DNA from: Prochlorococcus sp. AG-363-O15
Lineage (GTDB): Bacteria > Cyanobacteriota > Cyanobacteriia > PCC-6307 > Cyanobiaceae
DNA: 64,000 bases
Assembly: GCA_003278255.1 (NCBI GenBank)
Contig: QCFZ01000001.1
Coordinates: 124,001 to 188,000 of the forward strand
Direction: 5' to 3'
In this document: piece by piece, positions 31,784 to 45,513 of the stretch
How the letters are laid out: each line of letters opens with the position of its first letter
Numbering within the stretch: position 1 is the stretch's first letter
Made by a program: the position numbers and the translations under genes
The notes under the pieces: model-generated
Databases searched by the model: none
What the model was told of the DNA's origin: nothing
Seen by the model: only the letters and a program-made list of their open reading frames with translations

Positions 31784-33406
31784 ATGCCGAACATTAGTTC
31801 CGCAGACTCCATGCGTCACAACCCAGTGGCTCCTGTGGTCCTAGCAATACTTGACGGGTGGGGACACAGTAACGAAAAGGCTCACAATGCCATTCAAAGT
31901 GCCCACACACCAATAATGGATGCCTTATGGCATGCATATCCACATACTCTTATCGAAGCAAGTGGAGCAGATGTTGGATTGCCAGATGAGCAAATGGGCA
32001 ATTCAGAAGTAGGTCATTTAACAATTGGTGCAGGTCGAGTTATTCAACAGGAGTTAGTAAGAATCACAGAGACAGTGAAAAATAATCGTCTACAACAAAA
32101 CCCTGCCCTTGTACAACTTGCATCAAGATTAAAAAATTCCAACGGGACATTGCACCTCTTAGGTCTTTGCTCTAATGGAGGGGTCCATAGCCATATAGAT
32201 CATTTATGCGGTCTTTTAGATTGGGCAAAGGCTTCAGGTATAAAAAAAGTAGCCATACATGCAATAACTGATGGGCGAGATACTCCTACAAAAAGTGCAG
32301 GGAATTTTCTAAAGCAAATTAATGAATCAATCGAAAAAAATGGCATAGGTGAGATATCTAGCCTCTGTGGAAGATATTGGGCGATGGATCGAGATCAACG
32401 ATGGGAAAGGACATTTAAAGCCTACGAGTTGTTAACCAATCCAGAATTAACGATAACCAAAGCATCTCCTGATTCGATATTGGAAAAAAGTTATGCATCA
32501 GGAATTACAGATGAATTTATTGAGCCAACTCGCCTTAACTCATCATATTTAAAACAAAATGATGGATTGATAATGTTCAACTTTCGTCCTGATAGAGCGC
32601 GTCAGCTTATTCAAGCTCTGACATTAGATGATTTTAATAGTTTTCCAAAGAATAATAATCCAAAATTAAATATTCTCACTTTCACTCAATACGAAGCAGA
32701 ACTACCAGTATTAGTTGCATTTCCACCAGAGTCACTTGATCATCTTTTAGGACAAATTGTTTCCGAACATGGCCTTAAACAATATCGAACTGCTGAAACT
32801 GAAAAGTATCCCCATGTCACTTATTTCTTAAATGGAGGGATAGAAAAACCTCTCCTTGGAGAAGATCGTCACCTTGTACCTTCTCCAAGAGTTGCCACTT
32901 ATGATTTGTCACCAGAGATGTCATCCGATGAACTCACAGAAAGTTGTACTAAAGCTATTGAAAGTGGTACTTATTCTCTAATTGTAATTAACTACGCTAA
33001 TCCAGATATGGTTGGTCATACTGGTGTTATGGAAGCAGCCAAAACTGCTATCTCTAAAGTTGATTCATGTATAGGGCGTCTTCTTACCTCTACTGGAAAA
33101 ATGAGCGGAACCTTACTAATTACTGCAGATCATGGGAATGCAGAATTAATGCAAGGCCCAGATGGACAAGCCTGGACAGCTCACACAACTAATCCTGTCC
33201 CAGTGATTCTTGTTGAAGGTGAAAAAAGAAAGATTCCTAATCAGGGTAATTCAATTCATTTACGAAATGGGGGCGGATTAGCAGATATCGCTCCAACAAT
33301 TCTTCAGTTACTTAATCTGCCTAAACCCGATGCAATGACAGGTTATTCACTAATTGAAGATGTTCAAACACCATCTGCTAAACCATTGCTAGCACAGCCC
33401 GTCTAA
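31784..33406 (+). CDS. gpmI: 2,3-bisphosphoglycerate-independent phosphoglycerate mutase
   Basis: Interconverts 3- and 2-phosphoglycerate with two metal ions. The 540 residues begin after a short extension with [11 protein letters not shown] (metal Asp). [17 protein letters not shown] carries the phosphoserine, [11 protein letters not shown] and [12 protein letters not shown] follow, and [10 protein letters not shown] near the end supplies further metal ligands. The start at 31784 gives nine residues before a second possible ATG; either is plausible. secG follows 52 bp downstream in the same direction. Confidence 0.95.
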   Translation: MPNISSADSMRHNPVAPVVLAILDGWGHSNEKAHNAIQSAHTPIMDALWHAYPHTLIEASGADVGLPDEQMGNSEVGHLTIGAGRVIQQELVRITETVKNNRLQQNPALVQLASRLKNSNGTLHLLGLCSNGGVHSHIDHLCGLLDWAKASGIKKVAIHAITDGRDTPTKSAGNFLKQINESIEKNGIGEISSLCGRYWAMDRDQRWERTFKAYELLTNPELTITKASPDSILEKSYASGITDEFIEPTRLNSSYLKQNDGLIMFNFRPDRARQLIQALTLDDFNSFPKNNNPKLNILTFTQYEAELPVLVAFPPESLDHLLGQIVSEHGLKQYRTAETEKYPHVTYFLNGGIEKPLLGEDRHLVPSPRVATYDLSPEMSSDELTESCTKAIESGTYSLIVINYANPDMVGHTGVMEAAKTAISKVDSCIGRLLTSTGKMSGTLLITADHGNAELMQGPDGQAWTAHTTNPVPVILVEGEKRKIPNQGNSIHLRNGGGLADIAPTILQLLNLPKPDAMTGYSLIEDVQTPSAKPLLAQPV

Positions 33407-33458
33407 AATTGTTCAAATTTGCTATTCAATTCATTGAATCAAGTATTAAAATAATTTT

Positions 33459-33695
33459 ATGACTACAACTGTTCTTTCTTGGATATGGGTTGCCTCAGGG
33501 GTTTTTCTGATGCTACTAATACTTCTTCATAGCCCCAAAGGCGATGGAATGGGCGGACTAGCAGCAAGCGGAAGTTCGATGTTTACAAGCGCCAGTAGTG
33601 CAGAGGCAACTCTAAATAGAGCCACTTGGATATGTTTATCGATTTTTCTCAGCCTTGCAATTATCCTTGGAGCTGGTTGGTTAAATCAAACATAA
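33459..33695 (+). CDS. secG: Preprotein translocase subunit SecG
   Basis: A 78-residue membrane protein with two helices (LSWIWVASGVFLMLLILLH and ATWICLSIFLSLAIILGAGW) and the conserved loop PKGDGMGGLAASGSSMFTS between them. SecG assists SecYE channel cycling. It follows gpmI, a frequent cyanobacterial pairing. Confidence 0.93.
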   Translation: MTTTVLSWIWVASGVFLMLLILLHSPKGDGMGGLAASGSSMFTSASSAEATLNRATWICLSIFLSLAIILGAGWLNQT

Positions 33696-34251
33696 ATAAG
33701 ATACTCTAACTTAAGTAATTAATGATCTATTGCAATCAGTAATAAAGGAGAATTTAAGCACACTAAACAGAAAAACCTTAATAAGATTATTTCTTCCAAT
33801 TAATTCACCAAAACACTATTCTATCTCCCAAAATTTAACGAAATAGCTAATATCTATTTTACTACTAAGCCCATAGAATACATTCATCAATCATGGTGCG
33901 GATCAATAAACCTAAACAAAAGGATATTAAAGCAATCATTTAAGAGCTCAGAGCACAAAGCATTAGTCCTTAGAGTCTCAAAGGTAAGCAATTTACCAAA
34001 ATGTACACAAACAGCTGTTCAAGTAGTTAATATCTTTACCAATAAAACCTTGAAAACACTTAATCTATAACCAATTAAATCAGCTATAAAACCGATTCAT
34101 TGAATTAAGAATTTATGAGATAAGCACCATCTTTTGAGCCAATTATTAATACTAAGCATCAATATTTTTCTTTGTTAGGGGAAATATTCTAATAATATAT
34201 AGAAGCTATTAGGTCAATAAAAACCTCAACAGTCCTTCTAAAGCCAAGTCG
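33696..34251. other. AT-rich intergenic stretch
   Basis: About 555 bp between secG and a small minus-strand gene. I find only tiny frames (the longest sensible one has 16 codons), no repeat copy and no strong hairpin. Confidence 0.5.
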
Positions 34252-34416
34252 CTAAATGGTTATTCTTCTGGTCTTATAAGACTTCCCAGTAAATGGCTGG
34301 AATCCTATAGCTGGTGGCTGATTATCTTTATAGGGATGAAAAAGTGCATCCCCCATACCCTTGACTAAATTAACAAACCATTTAAACAAGCTGTTCATAA
34401 GATTTATTGAACTCAT
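34252..34416 (-). CDS. Small conserved-looking protein (54 aa)
   Basis: An ATG-started 54-residue frame that lies alone in a long AT-rich region. It has a hydrophobic, amphipathic N-terminal part (LMNSLFKWFVNLVKGMGDAL), then HPYKDNQPPAIGFQPFTGKSY and a basic end KTRRITI. The proline/glycine-rich motif looks conserved rather than random. Function unknown. Confidence 0.6.
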   Translation of the reverse strand: MSSINLMNSLFKWFVNLVKGMGDALFHPYKDNQPPAIGFQPFTGKSYKTRRITI

Positions 34417-34566
34417 ATCTTAGTTATAGATCCTTTTTACATATTCGACCTTAAAAAAATCAATATTAAAGTCCCCTAGTGACATATTTTTATGCAGACA
34501 CAAGATATAGCGAGTGCATTTTTTGATAACTAGGTATTTGTTCATATATTTTTCAACGCTACCGAA

Positions 34567-34597
34567 CAAAAAAAAAGGCCAATTAAGGCCTTTTTTT
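34567..34597. terminator. Bidirectional intrinsic terminator after groEL
   Basis: GGCC (34577-34580) pairs with GGCC (34587-34590) with flanking A9 and T7 tracts that extend the stem on both strands. It ends the groES-groEL transcript. Confidence 0.8.
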
Positions 34598-34630
34598 GTT
34601 TAGATAGCCATTATAGGCTGTTCAGTTAGC

Positions 34631-36277
<1,647 letters not shown>

Positions 36278-36343
36278 TTACCTTTAAAAAGAGAGTGTTA
36301 GAAGTGTTAAAAATCTGAGTTGCAACTGAAATTTTGAAGAGCT

Positions 36344-36655
36344 TCAGTTAACTACTGCAAGTATGTCCTTCTCAGACAAGAGGACATACTCATCACTACC
36401 GAGTTTAATGTCGGTACCTGCGTACTTGCTGTATAGGACTTTGTCACCTACACCTACCTCTGGGGACTGACGAGAGCCATCATCATTTCGCTTACCAGGC
36501 CCAACCTGTGCTACTTCCCCAACTTGAGGTTTTTCTTTGGCGGTATCAGGCAAGAGAATCCCACCAGCCGTCTTCTCTTCTGATTCTGAGACTTTTACAA
36601 AAACGCGATCTCCTAGTGGCTTTACGGTGGAGACGCTAAGGGAAACAGCTGCCAT
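36344..36655 (-). CDS. groES: Co-chaperonin GroES
   Basis: A 103-residue cap of the GroEL chamber with [12 protein letters not shown] at the start, the mobile-loop region [19 protein letters not shown] and the C-terminal [21 protein letters not shown]. Starts at ATG. The CIRCE operator lies 53 bp upstream, so expression should be repressed by HrcA and induced by protein-folding stress. Confidence 0.97.
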   Translation of the reverse strand: MAAVSLSVSTVKPLGDRVFVKVSESEEKTAGGILLPDTAKEKPQVGEVAQVGPGKRNDDGSRQSPEVGVGDKVLYSKYAGTDIKLGSDEYVLLSEKDILAVVN

Positions 36656-36708
36656 AGATTAGGTGCAGAAGCAACAACAAGGCGCCTGAGGACCACTCTA
36701 AACAAGAG

Positions 36709-36735
36709 TTAGCACTCAAGGCTCATGAGTGCCAA
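36709..36735 (-). promoter_or_regulatory. CIRCE element (HrcA operator) of groES-groEL
   Basis: TTAGCACTC (36709-36717), nine bases, GAGTGCCAA (36727-36735): the CIRCE inverted repeat with one mismatch in the second arm. It lies between groES and divergent atpD. Confidence 0.93.
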
Positions 36736-36874
36736 CCTATTCGCAGGACCCTATAGGGCACCATAGGTAACTAGTGCGGTTGACCGAACCGTATAGCTTC
36801 CGGTCATGCAAAGTGGTAATCTTGCGCCGCTCAGGAAGGGCAAGCTTTTTTAGCGCAACCCCTCGCATTTCTAA

Positions 36875-38347
<1,473 letters not shown>

Positions 38348-38437
38348 CTAATTCCCTACAGGGTGTTTTACGGGCCATCCCTCAAAAACACCCTGAATCC
38401 CTAAACAACAAACTAATTCACACAACACCCTCTAAAA

Positions 38438-38848
38438 ATGTCCCTCACCCTGCGAGTGCTGGCACCCGACCAGAGCGTGTTCGACGGCACCGTTGAAGAA
38501 GTAATCCTTCCTAGCACTACTGGCCTTTTAGGGATTTTACCTGGCCACATTTCCATGGTCACAGCTCTCGACATTGGTGTCCTGAGGGTTCTTAATGATG
38601 GAAATTGGAACTCAATCGCTTTAATGGGTGGATTTGCTGAGGTTGAAGGTAATGATGTAACCGTTTTAGTAAATGGAGCCGAGCTAGGCAGCAAAATTGA
38701 TGCCTCAGCAGCTGAAGTTGACCTTGAACAAGCCAAAAATGAATTAAATCAATTAGAAGGGCAATCAGCTTCAACTGAGAAATTAAAAGCTCAACAAAAA
38801 TTCAATCGAGCAAGAGCAAGATTTCAAGCGACCCAAAATCAAAACTAA
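38438..38848 (+). CDS. atpC: ATP synthase F1 epsilon subunit
   Basis: A 136-residue subunit of the central stalk that couples rotation and inhibits ATP hydrolysis. LTLRVLAPDQSVFDGTVEEV, the LPSTTGLLGILPGHISMVTAL strand region and a helical C-terminus (AKNELNQLEGQSAS) match epsilon. It is 90 bp after atpD and 15 bp before the transaldolase-like gene, so all three may be co-transcribed. Confidence 0.94.
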   Translation: MSLTLRVLAPDQSVFDGTVEEVILPSTTGLLGILPGHISMVTALDIGVLRVLNDGNWNSIALMGGFAEVEGNDVTVLVNGAELGSKIDASAAEVDLEQAKNELNQLEGQSASTEKLKAQQKFNRARARFQATQNQN

Positions 38849-38863
38849 AAACAAGGAGCGTTA

Positions 38864-39535
38864 ATGAGTCTGAATCTGCTACTTGATAATGCAGATCCTA
38901 AAATATGGCAACAATGGTTCAACGTTGGAATTTTTAATGGCATAACAACTAATCCAACTCTTCTAAAAAAAGCTAATCAGCCTTGCGAAATCAACAATAT
39001 TGCTAACCTTATAAAAAATGCAGAACGATTAGGCTGTAGTGAATTTCATGTTCAAGCTTGGGGGGAAACAGATAAAAATCTCTTTGATACTGGAATAGCT
39101 TTAAACCAAATCAAAACAAAACGAATGAAAGTATATATAAAGATTCCAATCACCCTAAACGGAAGTCTTGCAGCAAAAAAGTTGATCAGCAAAAATATAC
39201 CTGTTACTTTCACTGCCTGCTATGAGGCTAAACAAGTTCTTATTGCAGAAAATATTGGTGCAAAATATATTGCACCTTATCTAACCAGAATATCCAACCT
39301 CGGCAAAGATGGTTTAGAAGAAATAATAATAATGAAGAGAATGCTTGAAGACTTAGAGAGCGACTGCAAGATCTTGGTGGCCAGTATTAAGAAAGTAGAA
39401 GAGCTGATTTGCCTTACAAAAGAAGGCTTAAACACATTTACAATTAATACAGATCTTGCAACAGAACTATTCAATGTAAACTCAACGATAGATGCAGCCA
39501 AGAAATTCGAGAAAGATGCAAAGATGTTAAATTAG
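38864..39535 (+). CDS. Short transaldolase / fructose-6-phosphate aldolase-like protein
   Basis: A 223-residue TIM-barrel of the small transaldolase family. NGITTNPTLLKK at residues 25-36 and YIKIPIT with the Schiff-base Lys93 are diagnostic, with VTFTACYEAKQ and APYLTRISNLGKDG further on. The short form resembles TalC-type enzymes, which cyanophages also carry, rather than the longer TalB. It could feed the pentose phosphate pathway. It starts with ATG 15 bp after atpC. Confidence 0.85.
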   Translation: MSLNLLLDNADPKIWQQWFNVGIFNGITTNPTLLKKANQPCEINNIANLIKNAERLGCSEFHVQAWGETDKNLFDTGIALNQIKTKRMKVYIKIPITLNGSLAAKKLISKNIPVTFTACYEAKQVLIAENIGAKYIAPYLTRISNLGKDGLEEIIIMKRMLEDLESDCKILVASIKKVEELICLTKEGLNTFTINTDLATELFNVNSTIDAAKKFEKDAKMLN

Positions 39536-39572
39536 GCTCAATCTATTAAGACTGTGATTATTTGAATCAAGC

Positions 39573-40151
<579 letters not shown>

Positions 40152-40188
40152 TCAAAGATCTAACCTAACAGTCTAGGCCTCAATTAAT

Positions 40189-40974
40189 TTGAAGAACTTT
40201 AAAGGGCTCCTTCTTTTTGACATCGACGGTGTCATAAGAGATGTAGCTAGCAGCTACCGACTAGCTATCCAAGAGACAGTTAATTTTTTCATTAACTGGC
40301 GGCCCAGTCTCGAAAACATTGATGTCTTGAAAAGTGAAGGGTGCTGGAACAATGACTGGGATGCAAGCATGGAGCTCATTAAACGAAAGCAACAAGCCAA
40401 TGGGGCATCTCAGTTGCCTGATCGCAAATATCTAGAAGAAGTTTTTAGTCATTTCTACTTTGGTGGCAGTCCAGACGGGGACCCCGAAGATTGGGATGGA
40501 TTTATCATGAATGAAGAACTTCTTGTAAAGCCTAGATTTTTCAAAAATATTTCTCAAGAAAATTTCGCTTGGGGATTTGTAAGTGGCGCAGAAGCCTCTT
40601 CAGCAAAATATGTACTGGAGAATCGACTAGGTCTAAAAAATCCTCCATTAATTGCAATGGGAGATGCTCCTGACAAACCTAATCCACAAGGTCTGCTTCA
40701 GTTAGCAAGACAACTCACAGGTAAAGAATTAGGTGACAACATTCCACCAATCGCTTATCTAGGAGACACAGTTGCTGACGTAATCACAATCAAACAAGCA
40801 AAAGAAAAAATACCTAGTCAAACTTTTCTTAGTTTTGCAATAGCACCACCTCATCTACATAATCCAAACAATCAAACAGCTAGAAAAATATATGAAGCAA
40901 AGTTGAAAGAGGCAGGGGCAGATGAGATTTTGAAATGTACCAATGAAATTCTTAAACACACCTTGAATTGGTAA
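40189..40974 (+). CDS. HAD-superfamily hydrolase (IA-type, unknown substrate)
   Basis: A 261-residue HAD phosphatase. LLLFDIDGVIRD gives the DxD nucleophile near residue 10; FVSGAEASS is motif II; KPNPQGLL with its Lys is motif III; and AYLGDTVADV is motif IV. It resembles the TIGR01548-like HAD proteins of cyanobacteria. Starts at TTG at 40189; the first codons (KNFKGLL) leave no better start. Divergent from the PSRP-3 gene by about 60 bp. Confidence 0.85.
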   Translation: MKNFKGLLLFDIDGVIRDVASSYRLAIQETVNFFINWRPSLENIDVLKSEGCWNNDWDASMELIKRKQQANGASQLPDRKYLEEVFSHFYFGGSPDGDPEDWDGFIMNEELLVKPRFFKNISQENFAWGFVSGAEASSAKYVLENRLGLKNPPLIAMGDAPDKPNPQGLLQLARQLTGKELGDNIPPIAYLGDTVADVITIKQAKEKIPSQTFLSFAIAPPHLHNPNNQTARKIYEAKLKEAGADEILKCTNEILKHTLNW

Positions 40975-40999
40975 AGATTTTTAAGATTTCCAAAAAAAT

Positions 41000-42325
41000 C
41001 TACTTGGCAAACTGCATTGATTCAACTGATTTTAATGCATTCAACGACAAAACTTCCTTTTCAAAATCTCCAACCAACACATCATCCTCGATTCGAATGC
41101 CTATGCCTTTCCAACGCTCATCAATAGATGGTTGATCTTGAGGAACAGGTAAGCGATCGCTTATGTAAATGCCTGGCTCAACAGTAAGGACCATTCCAGA
41201 TTGCAACTTAACTGGATACTCTCCAAGACGATAAGCACCCACATCATGAACATCTAAACCAAGCCAATGCCCTGTTCTATGCATATACAAATGACTATAA
41301 GCTCGTTGCTCAATTAGTGAATCTACACTTCCTCTTAACAATCCAAGATCAAGTAAGCCTTCAACAATAATACGCACTGCTGATTCATGAACATTTTCTG
41401 CATTTTGACCAGGAGAGACCAAGTCAATAGCTACCTCCTGAGCTTTTAAAACAATCTCATAAAGTGCTCTTTGTTCACCTGTAAAATGACCATTAATTGG
41501 GAAAGTACGTGTAATATCACCATTGTAATAGTCAAATAAGGAACAGCCTGCATCTATCAGTAGTAAATCACCATCAGCGAGCTGAGAGTTATTAGCTGTG
41601 TAATGCAAAACACAAGCATTATCCCCTCCTGCAACAATTGATTGATATGCAGGTCCTCTAGCCCCATGATCAAGGAAGTATTGCTCTATTAATGCTTGTA
41701 CTTGACGTTCATTCATGCCGGGACGAACAATGTTTCTAGCTAATTCATGAGCTCCTGCAGAAATTCGAGCAGCTTCGCGCATTCGATCTATTTCAATCTT
41801 CTCTTTACGAAGTCTCAATTGATGTATCAATGGACAAGGTGCAACAAGTGAAAGTGCTCCAGATCCATTTCGCTGAAATTTGTCAAGTTGTTCTGTCCAA
41901 GCTTTAAGAACTAAAGCTTGGACCTGTGGATGCTTACCAACTCTAAAAGCGATACCATCTGCCCCAACGAGGTAATCACTTAAGCGAATTGCCAACTCAT
42001 CTATTGAATGAGCAATATCCGCTCCAAATCTTCCAACTGCTCCTTCAGTACCCCATCTAAAACCAGTCCATACCTCATCTGTTGAGCGTTTAGGCAAGAC
42101 AAAAAGAATATATTGTTCACCTTTAGGTCTATAAGGCAAAAAAAGTGCAACAGCATCAGGCTCATCAAAACCTGTCAAATACCAAAAGTCGCTGTTCTGA
42201 CGAAAAGGATATTCACAATCAGAATGATGAGTAACGAGAGGAGCACCAGGTATCACCGCTGCCTTATCTCCCAATTGAGCCAAAAAGCGATCTCGACGCT
42301 TGCTAAAACAATCCAGATCAATCAC
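41000..42325 (-). CDS. pepP: Xaa-Pro aminopeptidase (PepP type)
   Basis: A 441-residue creatinase-fold metallopeptidase that removes N-terminal residues preceding proline. It has an N-terminal aminopeptidase-P domain (HHSDCEYPFRQNSDFWYLTG). The catalytic half carries the dinuclear metal ligands: DAGCSLFDYYNGDITRTFP (two Asp), HRTGHWLGLDVHDVG (His), TVEPGIYI (Glu) and GIRIEDDVLV (Glu). Starts at ATG. A HIP1 octamer lies inside the gene at 41153. Confidence 0.95.
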   Translation of the reverse strand: MIDLDCFSKRRDRFLAQLGDKAAVIPGAPLVTHHSDCEYPFRQNSDFWYLTGFDEPDAVALFLPYRPKGEQYILFVLPKRSTDEVWTGFRWGTEGAVGRFGADIAHSIDELAIRLSDYLVGADGIAFRVGKHPQVQALVLKAWTEQLDKFQRNGSGALSLVAPCPLIHQLRLRKEKIEIDRMREAARISAGAHELARNIVRPGMNERQVQALIEQYFLDHGARGPAYQSIVAGGDNACVLHYTANNSQLADGDLLLIDAGCSLFDYYNGDITRTFPINGHFTGEQRALYEIVLKAQEVAIDLVSPGQNAENVHESAVRIIVEGLLDLGLLRGSVDSLIEQRAYSHLYMHRTGHWLGLDVHDVGAYRLGEYPVKLQSGMVLTVEPGIYISDRLPVPQDQPSIDERWKGIGIRIEDDVLVGDFEKEVLSLNALKSVESMQFAK

Positions 42326-42605
42326 AACAGCAACTCATTATCAATAGGACTCCAGAATGGAAGAAGTAACAATTCATTCCTACAAACTACTGAAATCTCA
42401 TGCCACCTATCAAATGGCTTGCAAAAAGCAACTAGTAGGTAAAGATAAAAATGTCTAATTACTTGCCAAGCTCATACTGAGCAGAACCTGATCTCTTCAC
42501 TACCCAAATAAAAATAATGCTCATACCAAAAGCCTCGCCAGAGGCTAAAAATATGCAAAGTATGAATCACTTCAATCCCCAACACTCCTTGATAGGAATA
42601 AAGGC

Positions 42606-43604
42606 ATGAGCTCCGACATAGCATTGCTATCTCTTCTAATTGGCGTTGTTTTAATAGGGTCTGCTTTGTGCTCAGGGATTGAAGCAGCATTACTAGCAGT
42701 AAATCCTCTACGGGTTCATGAAATTGCAGCAAGGAAAAAACCTGTTTCAGGCGCCAAACGATTGGCAAGACTTAAACAAAGATTAGGCAGGACACTAACA
42801 GTTCTTGTTATTGCAAATAATGGTTTCAATATCTTTGGGAGTTTAATGTTGGGAGGATACGCAGCTTTTGTTTTTGAACAACGTCAAATTAGTGGAATAG
42901 CACTTCCTTTGTTCTCAATTAGTTTAACTATTCTAGTCATACTTCTAGGAGAAATACTCCCAAAATCAATTGGCAGCAGATTCGCTTTACAAGTTTCTTT
43001 AGCAAGTGCACCAATACTTCATTTACTAAGCATTTTAATGCGTCCATTATTACTTTTGCTTGAACACTTGCTCCCGGTTATAACCGCAGAAAATGAAATA
43101 AGTACTGATGAAGAGGAAATTCGTCAATTAGCTCGCCTCGGATCACAAAAAGGGCAAATCGAAGCTGATGAAGCAGCAATGATTTTAAAAGTATTCCAAC
43201 TAAACGATCTAACTGCTCGTGACCTCATGACTCCAAGAGTTGCCGCAACCACCTTGGATGGACATATAACTCTAGATGAACTTCGCCCAACACTTCTCAG
43301 AAACAATTCACAATGGTGGGTCGTACTAGGCGAAGAGGTAGATAAAGTTCTTGGGGTGGCAAACCGAGAAAGGCTTCTTACAGCCTTGCTTCAAGGAAGA
43401 GGAGATTTAACGCCTTCCGACCTAAGCGAAGCAGTTGAATTTGTTCCTGAAATGATTCGAGTCGATCGACTACTCACTGGTTTTAACCGTGACAGCACTG
43501 GGGTCAGGGTTGTTGTTGATGAATTTGGAGGATTTGTAGGAGTGATTGGAGCAGAAGCAGTACTCGCAGTACTTGCTGGTTGGTGGCGAAAATCAAGCTC
43601 ATGA
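42606..43604 (+). CDS. CNNM/CorB-type transporter with CBS domains (HlyC/MpfA family)
   Basis: A 332-residue protein. Residues 1-140 form a DUF21 (CNNM) membrane domain with about four helices (ALLSLLIGVVLIGSALCSGIEAA, ILVILLGEILPKSIGS). ARDLMTPRVAATTLDG then starts the CBS pair that senses adenine nucleotides. The family exports Mg2+ or Co2+; older annotations call it hemolysin. The next gene's ATG overlaps its stop codon (ATGA). Confidence 0.88.
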   Translation: MSSDIALLSLLIGVVLIGSALCSGIEAALLAVNPLRVHEIAARKKPVSGAKRLARLKQRLGRTLTVLVIANNGFNIFGSLMLGGYAAFVFEQRQISGIALPLFSISLTILVILLGEILPKSIGSRFALQVSLASAPILHLLSILMRPLLLLLEHLLPVITAENEISTDEEEIRQLARLGSQKGQIEADEAAMILKVFQLNDLTARDLMTPRVAATTLDGHITLDELRPTLLRNNSQWWVVLGEEVDKVLGVANRERLLTALLQGRGDLTPSDLSEAVEFVPEMIRVDRLLTGFNRDSTGVRVVVDEFGGFVGVIGAEAVLAVLAGWWRKSSS

Positions 43605-44929
43605 GAATTAGTTCTATTCCTTCAACACCAGAACGTTGCAAACTACTGCTACATCAATGGCGTACAAACTTAAATTTAAATAATCTCGAGCGTACACAAT
43701 TGGCGGGTGAACTAAATACACTTGACGAACAAATAGATCGACTAATAAACAATAATTTCCGAATAGCAGTTTTTGGTCGAGTAGGTGTTGGCAAGTCAAG
43801 TTTACTAAACGCACTGCTTGAAAAAGAAATTTTTGCAACTGATGTCGCACATGGCTGCACAAGAACTACTTCTGCCGTCGAATGGAGCTATCCAATCAAG
43901 AAATTAAATATTATTGAACTTATTGATACTCCAGGAATTGATGAAATTGCCTCAGAATGTAGAGATCGTCTCGCAAAGCGTATTGCAATAAAATCTGATT
44001 TAATAATAGTTGTTCTAGATAGCGATATAACCAGTGTGGAGCTCTCTGCAGTTAGCTGTCTCTTCAATCAAGGCAAACCAATTTTACTGGTTTTAAATCG
44101 TTGTGATCAGTGGGAACAAAAGGAACAACTTGATTTAATAAGAAGTATCCGTAATCGTTTGCCACTCCAGGCAAGAAAACTCAGCATCAAGACAGTTTCA
44201 GCTGCACCTCGTGAAGTAGAGCTTTTATCAGACGGTAGAGTAAGAAGTAAGCAATGTGCTCCAAGAATAGAAGCACTTAAAAATTCATTGATTAAACTTT
44301 TAGAAGAAGAAGGTCAATTACTTTTATCATTAAATACCCTTCGTCAAGCCGACTTCTTTTCGCAAAGATTGAATCAAAGAAGGTTAAAACGTGGAAAGAT
44401 TGCAGCACAAAACTTAATCGGACGTTTTGCTGCATTTAAAGCATCAGGTGTAGCATTAAATCCTCTTTGCATTCTAGACCTAGCAGGGGGCTTAGCTTGT
44501 GATACAGCGCTTGTCATTCAACTGAGTAAAATTTATGGAATGCACCTAAAAGGTCAAGCAGCGAGAAAACTTCTAAAGAAATTATCTATCTACAACTCTT
44601 TTCTTGGAGGTGCACAACTAAGTATTCAATTCATACTTAGTTTATTAAGACAACTTTTATTAATTAGTACTCCAATTTCAGGCGGATTAACTTTGGCACC
44701 TGCAACACCTATCGCATTAGTACAAGCAGCACTTGCTGTTCATACCACAAAACTTACAGGAAGGCTGGCCGCTCGAGAATTACTTCGAAGTAATCATCAA
44801 AATGGAGCTCAACCAAGAGCTCTTTTAATAAGACTAGCCTCCAGCGACCCAGAAGTTAAGAATTTGCTAGCCAACTGGAGATCTTCACCATCAAAAGAAA
44901 AAAATAATTTACAAGCACTACTGCCATGA
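43601..44929 (+). CDS. Era-like GTPase with C-terminal membrane segment
   Basis: 442 residues from the ATG at 43601, which overlaps the upstream stop; a TTG at 43580 adds seven residues. FGRVGVGKSSLLNALL is G1, IDTPGID G3 and LNRCDQW G4, so the GTPase should be active. The C-terminal third (GGAQLSIQFILSLLRQLLLI) is hydrophobic and recalls DUF697-type GTPases of cyanobacteria. Role unknown. It overlaps nadD by four bases, so the CNNM, GTPase, nadD and nadE genes form one operon. Confidence 0.85.
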   Translation: MRISSIPSTPERCKLLLHQWRTNLNLNNLERTQLAGELNTLDEQIDRLINNNFRIAVFGRVGVGKSSLLNALLEKEIFATDVAHGCTRTTSAVEWSYPIKKLNIIELIDTPGIDEIASECRDRLAKRIAIKSDLIIVVLDSDITSVELSAVSCLFNQGKPILLVLNRCDQWEQKEQLDLIRSIRNRLPLQARKLSIKTVSAAPREVELLSDGRVRSKQCAPRIEALKNSLIKLLEEEGQLLLSLNTLRQADFFSQRLNQRRLKRGKIAAQNLIGRFAAFKASGVALNPLCILDLAGGLACDTALVIQLSKIYGMHLKGQAARKLLKKLSIYNSFLGGAQLSIQFILSLLRQLLLISTPISGGLTLAPATPIALVQAALAVHTTKLTGRLAARELLRSNHQNGAQPRALLIRLASSDPEVKNLLANWRSSPSKEKNNLQALLP

Positions 44930-45513
44930 AAGAAAAAATTAACCAGATAGCGCTCTTAGGAACTAGTGCTGACCCTCCAACTAATGGCCATGAAGCTCTT
45001 TTAAAAGGATTATTAACTCTTTTCCCAAAAGTAGTTACTTGGGCAAGTGATAATCCTACAAAAAATCATCAGGCATCACTTAATAAGAGGTCACTATTAC
45101 TCAATACTCTTGTCAGGGGAATTGCAAATCCTCATTTAGAACTTATGCAAGATCTCAGCAGTCCCTGGACAATCACAACTTTAGAAAAAGCATCTAATAA
45201 ATGGCCTAAAGCAAAATTGATTTTTGTTATCGGCAGTGACCTCATTGAGCAAATACCAACCTGGGTTGACGTAAAGATCTTGCTTAAAAAAGCTCGCATT
45301 GGCATTACACCTAGGAAAGGCTGGCCAATAACAAAAACGTCGTTATCCAAAATTAAATCCTTAGGAGGCCAAATTGAATTACTTCCATTACAAGTTCCTC
45401 CAACAGCCAGTTCAAAAGCACGCGCGAATCTACAAACAAATCAAATCCCCAAAGCCGTGCTGGAAATTCTTCTAAAAGAAAATCTTTATAGTCTCAAAAA
45501 TTCTACAAGATGA
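44926..45513 (+). CDS. nadD: Nicotinate-nucleotide adenylyltransferase
   Basis: A 195-residue enzyme that adenylates nicotinate mononucleotide in NAD synthesis. LLGTSADPPTNGHEALL is the nucleotidyltransferase T/HxGH motif, and AKARANLQTNQIP near the end resembles the ISSTxxR signature in relaxed form. It overlaps the upstream GTPase and the downstream nadE by four bases each, and nadE performs the next step of the pathway. Confidence 0.9.
   Translation: MKEKINQIALLGTSADPPTNGHEALLKGLLTLFPKVVTWASDNPTKNHQASLNKRSLLLNTLVRGIANPHLELMQDLSSPWTITTLEKASNKWPKAKLIFVIGSDLIEQIPTWVDVKILLKKARIGITPRKGWPITKTSLSKIKSLGGQIELLPLQVPPTASSKARANLQTNQIPKAVLEILLKENLYSLKNSTR

Noticed and set aside
31615-31797. 60-codon frame between pyrR and gpmI
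   Set aside because: Overlaps the leader of gpmI, has no family and fits the divergent promoter region better.
42531-42546. AGCCTC/GAGGCT hairpin upstream of the CNNM gene as a terminator
   Set aside because: Short stem and weak T-tract on either strand; left out of the feature list.
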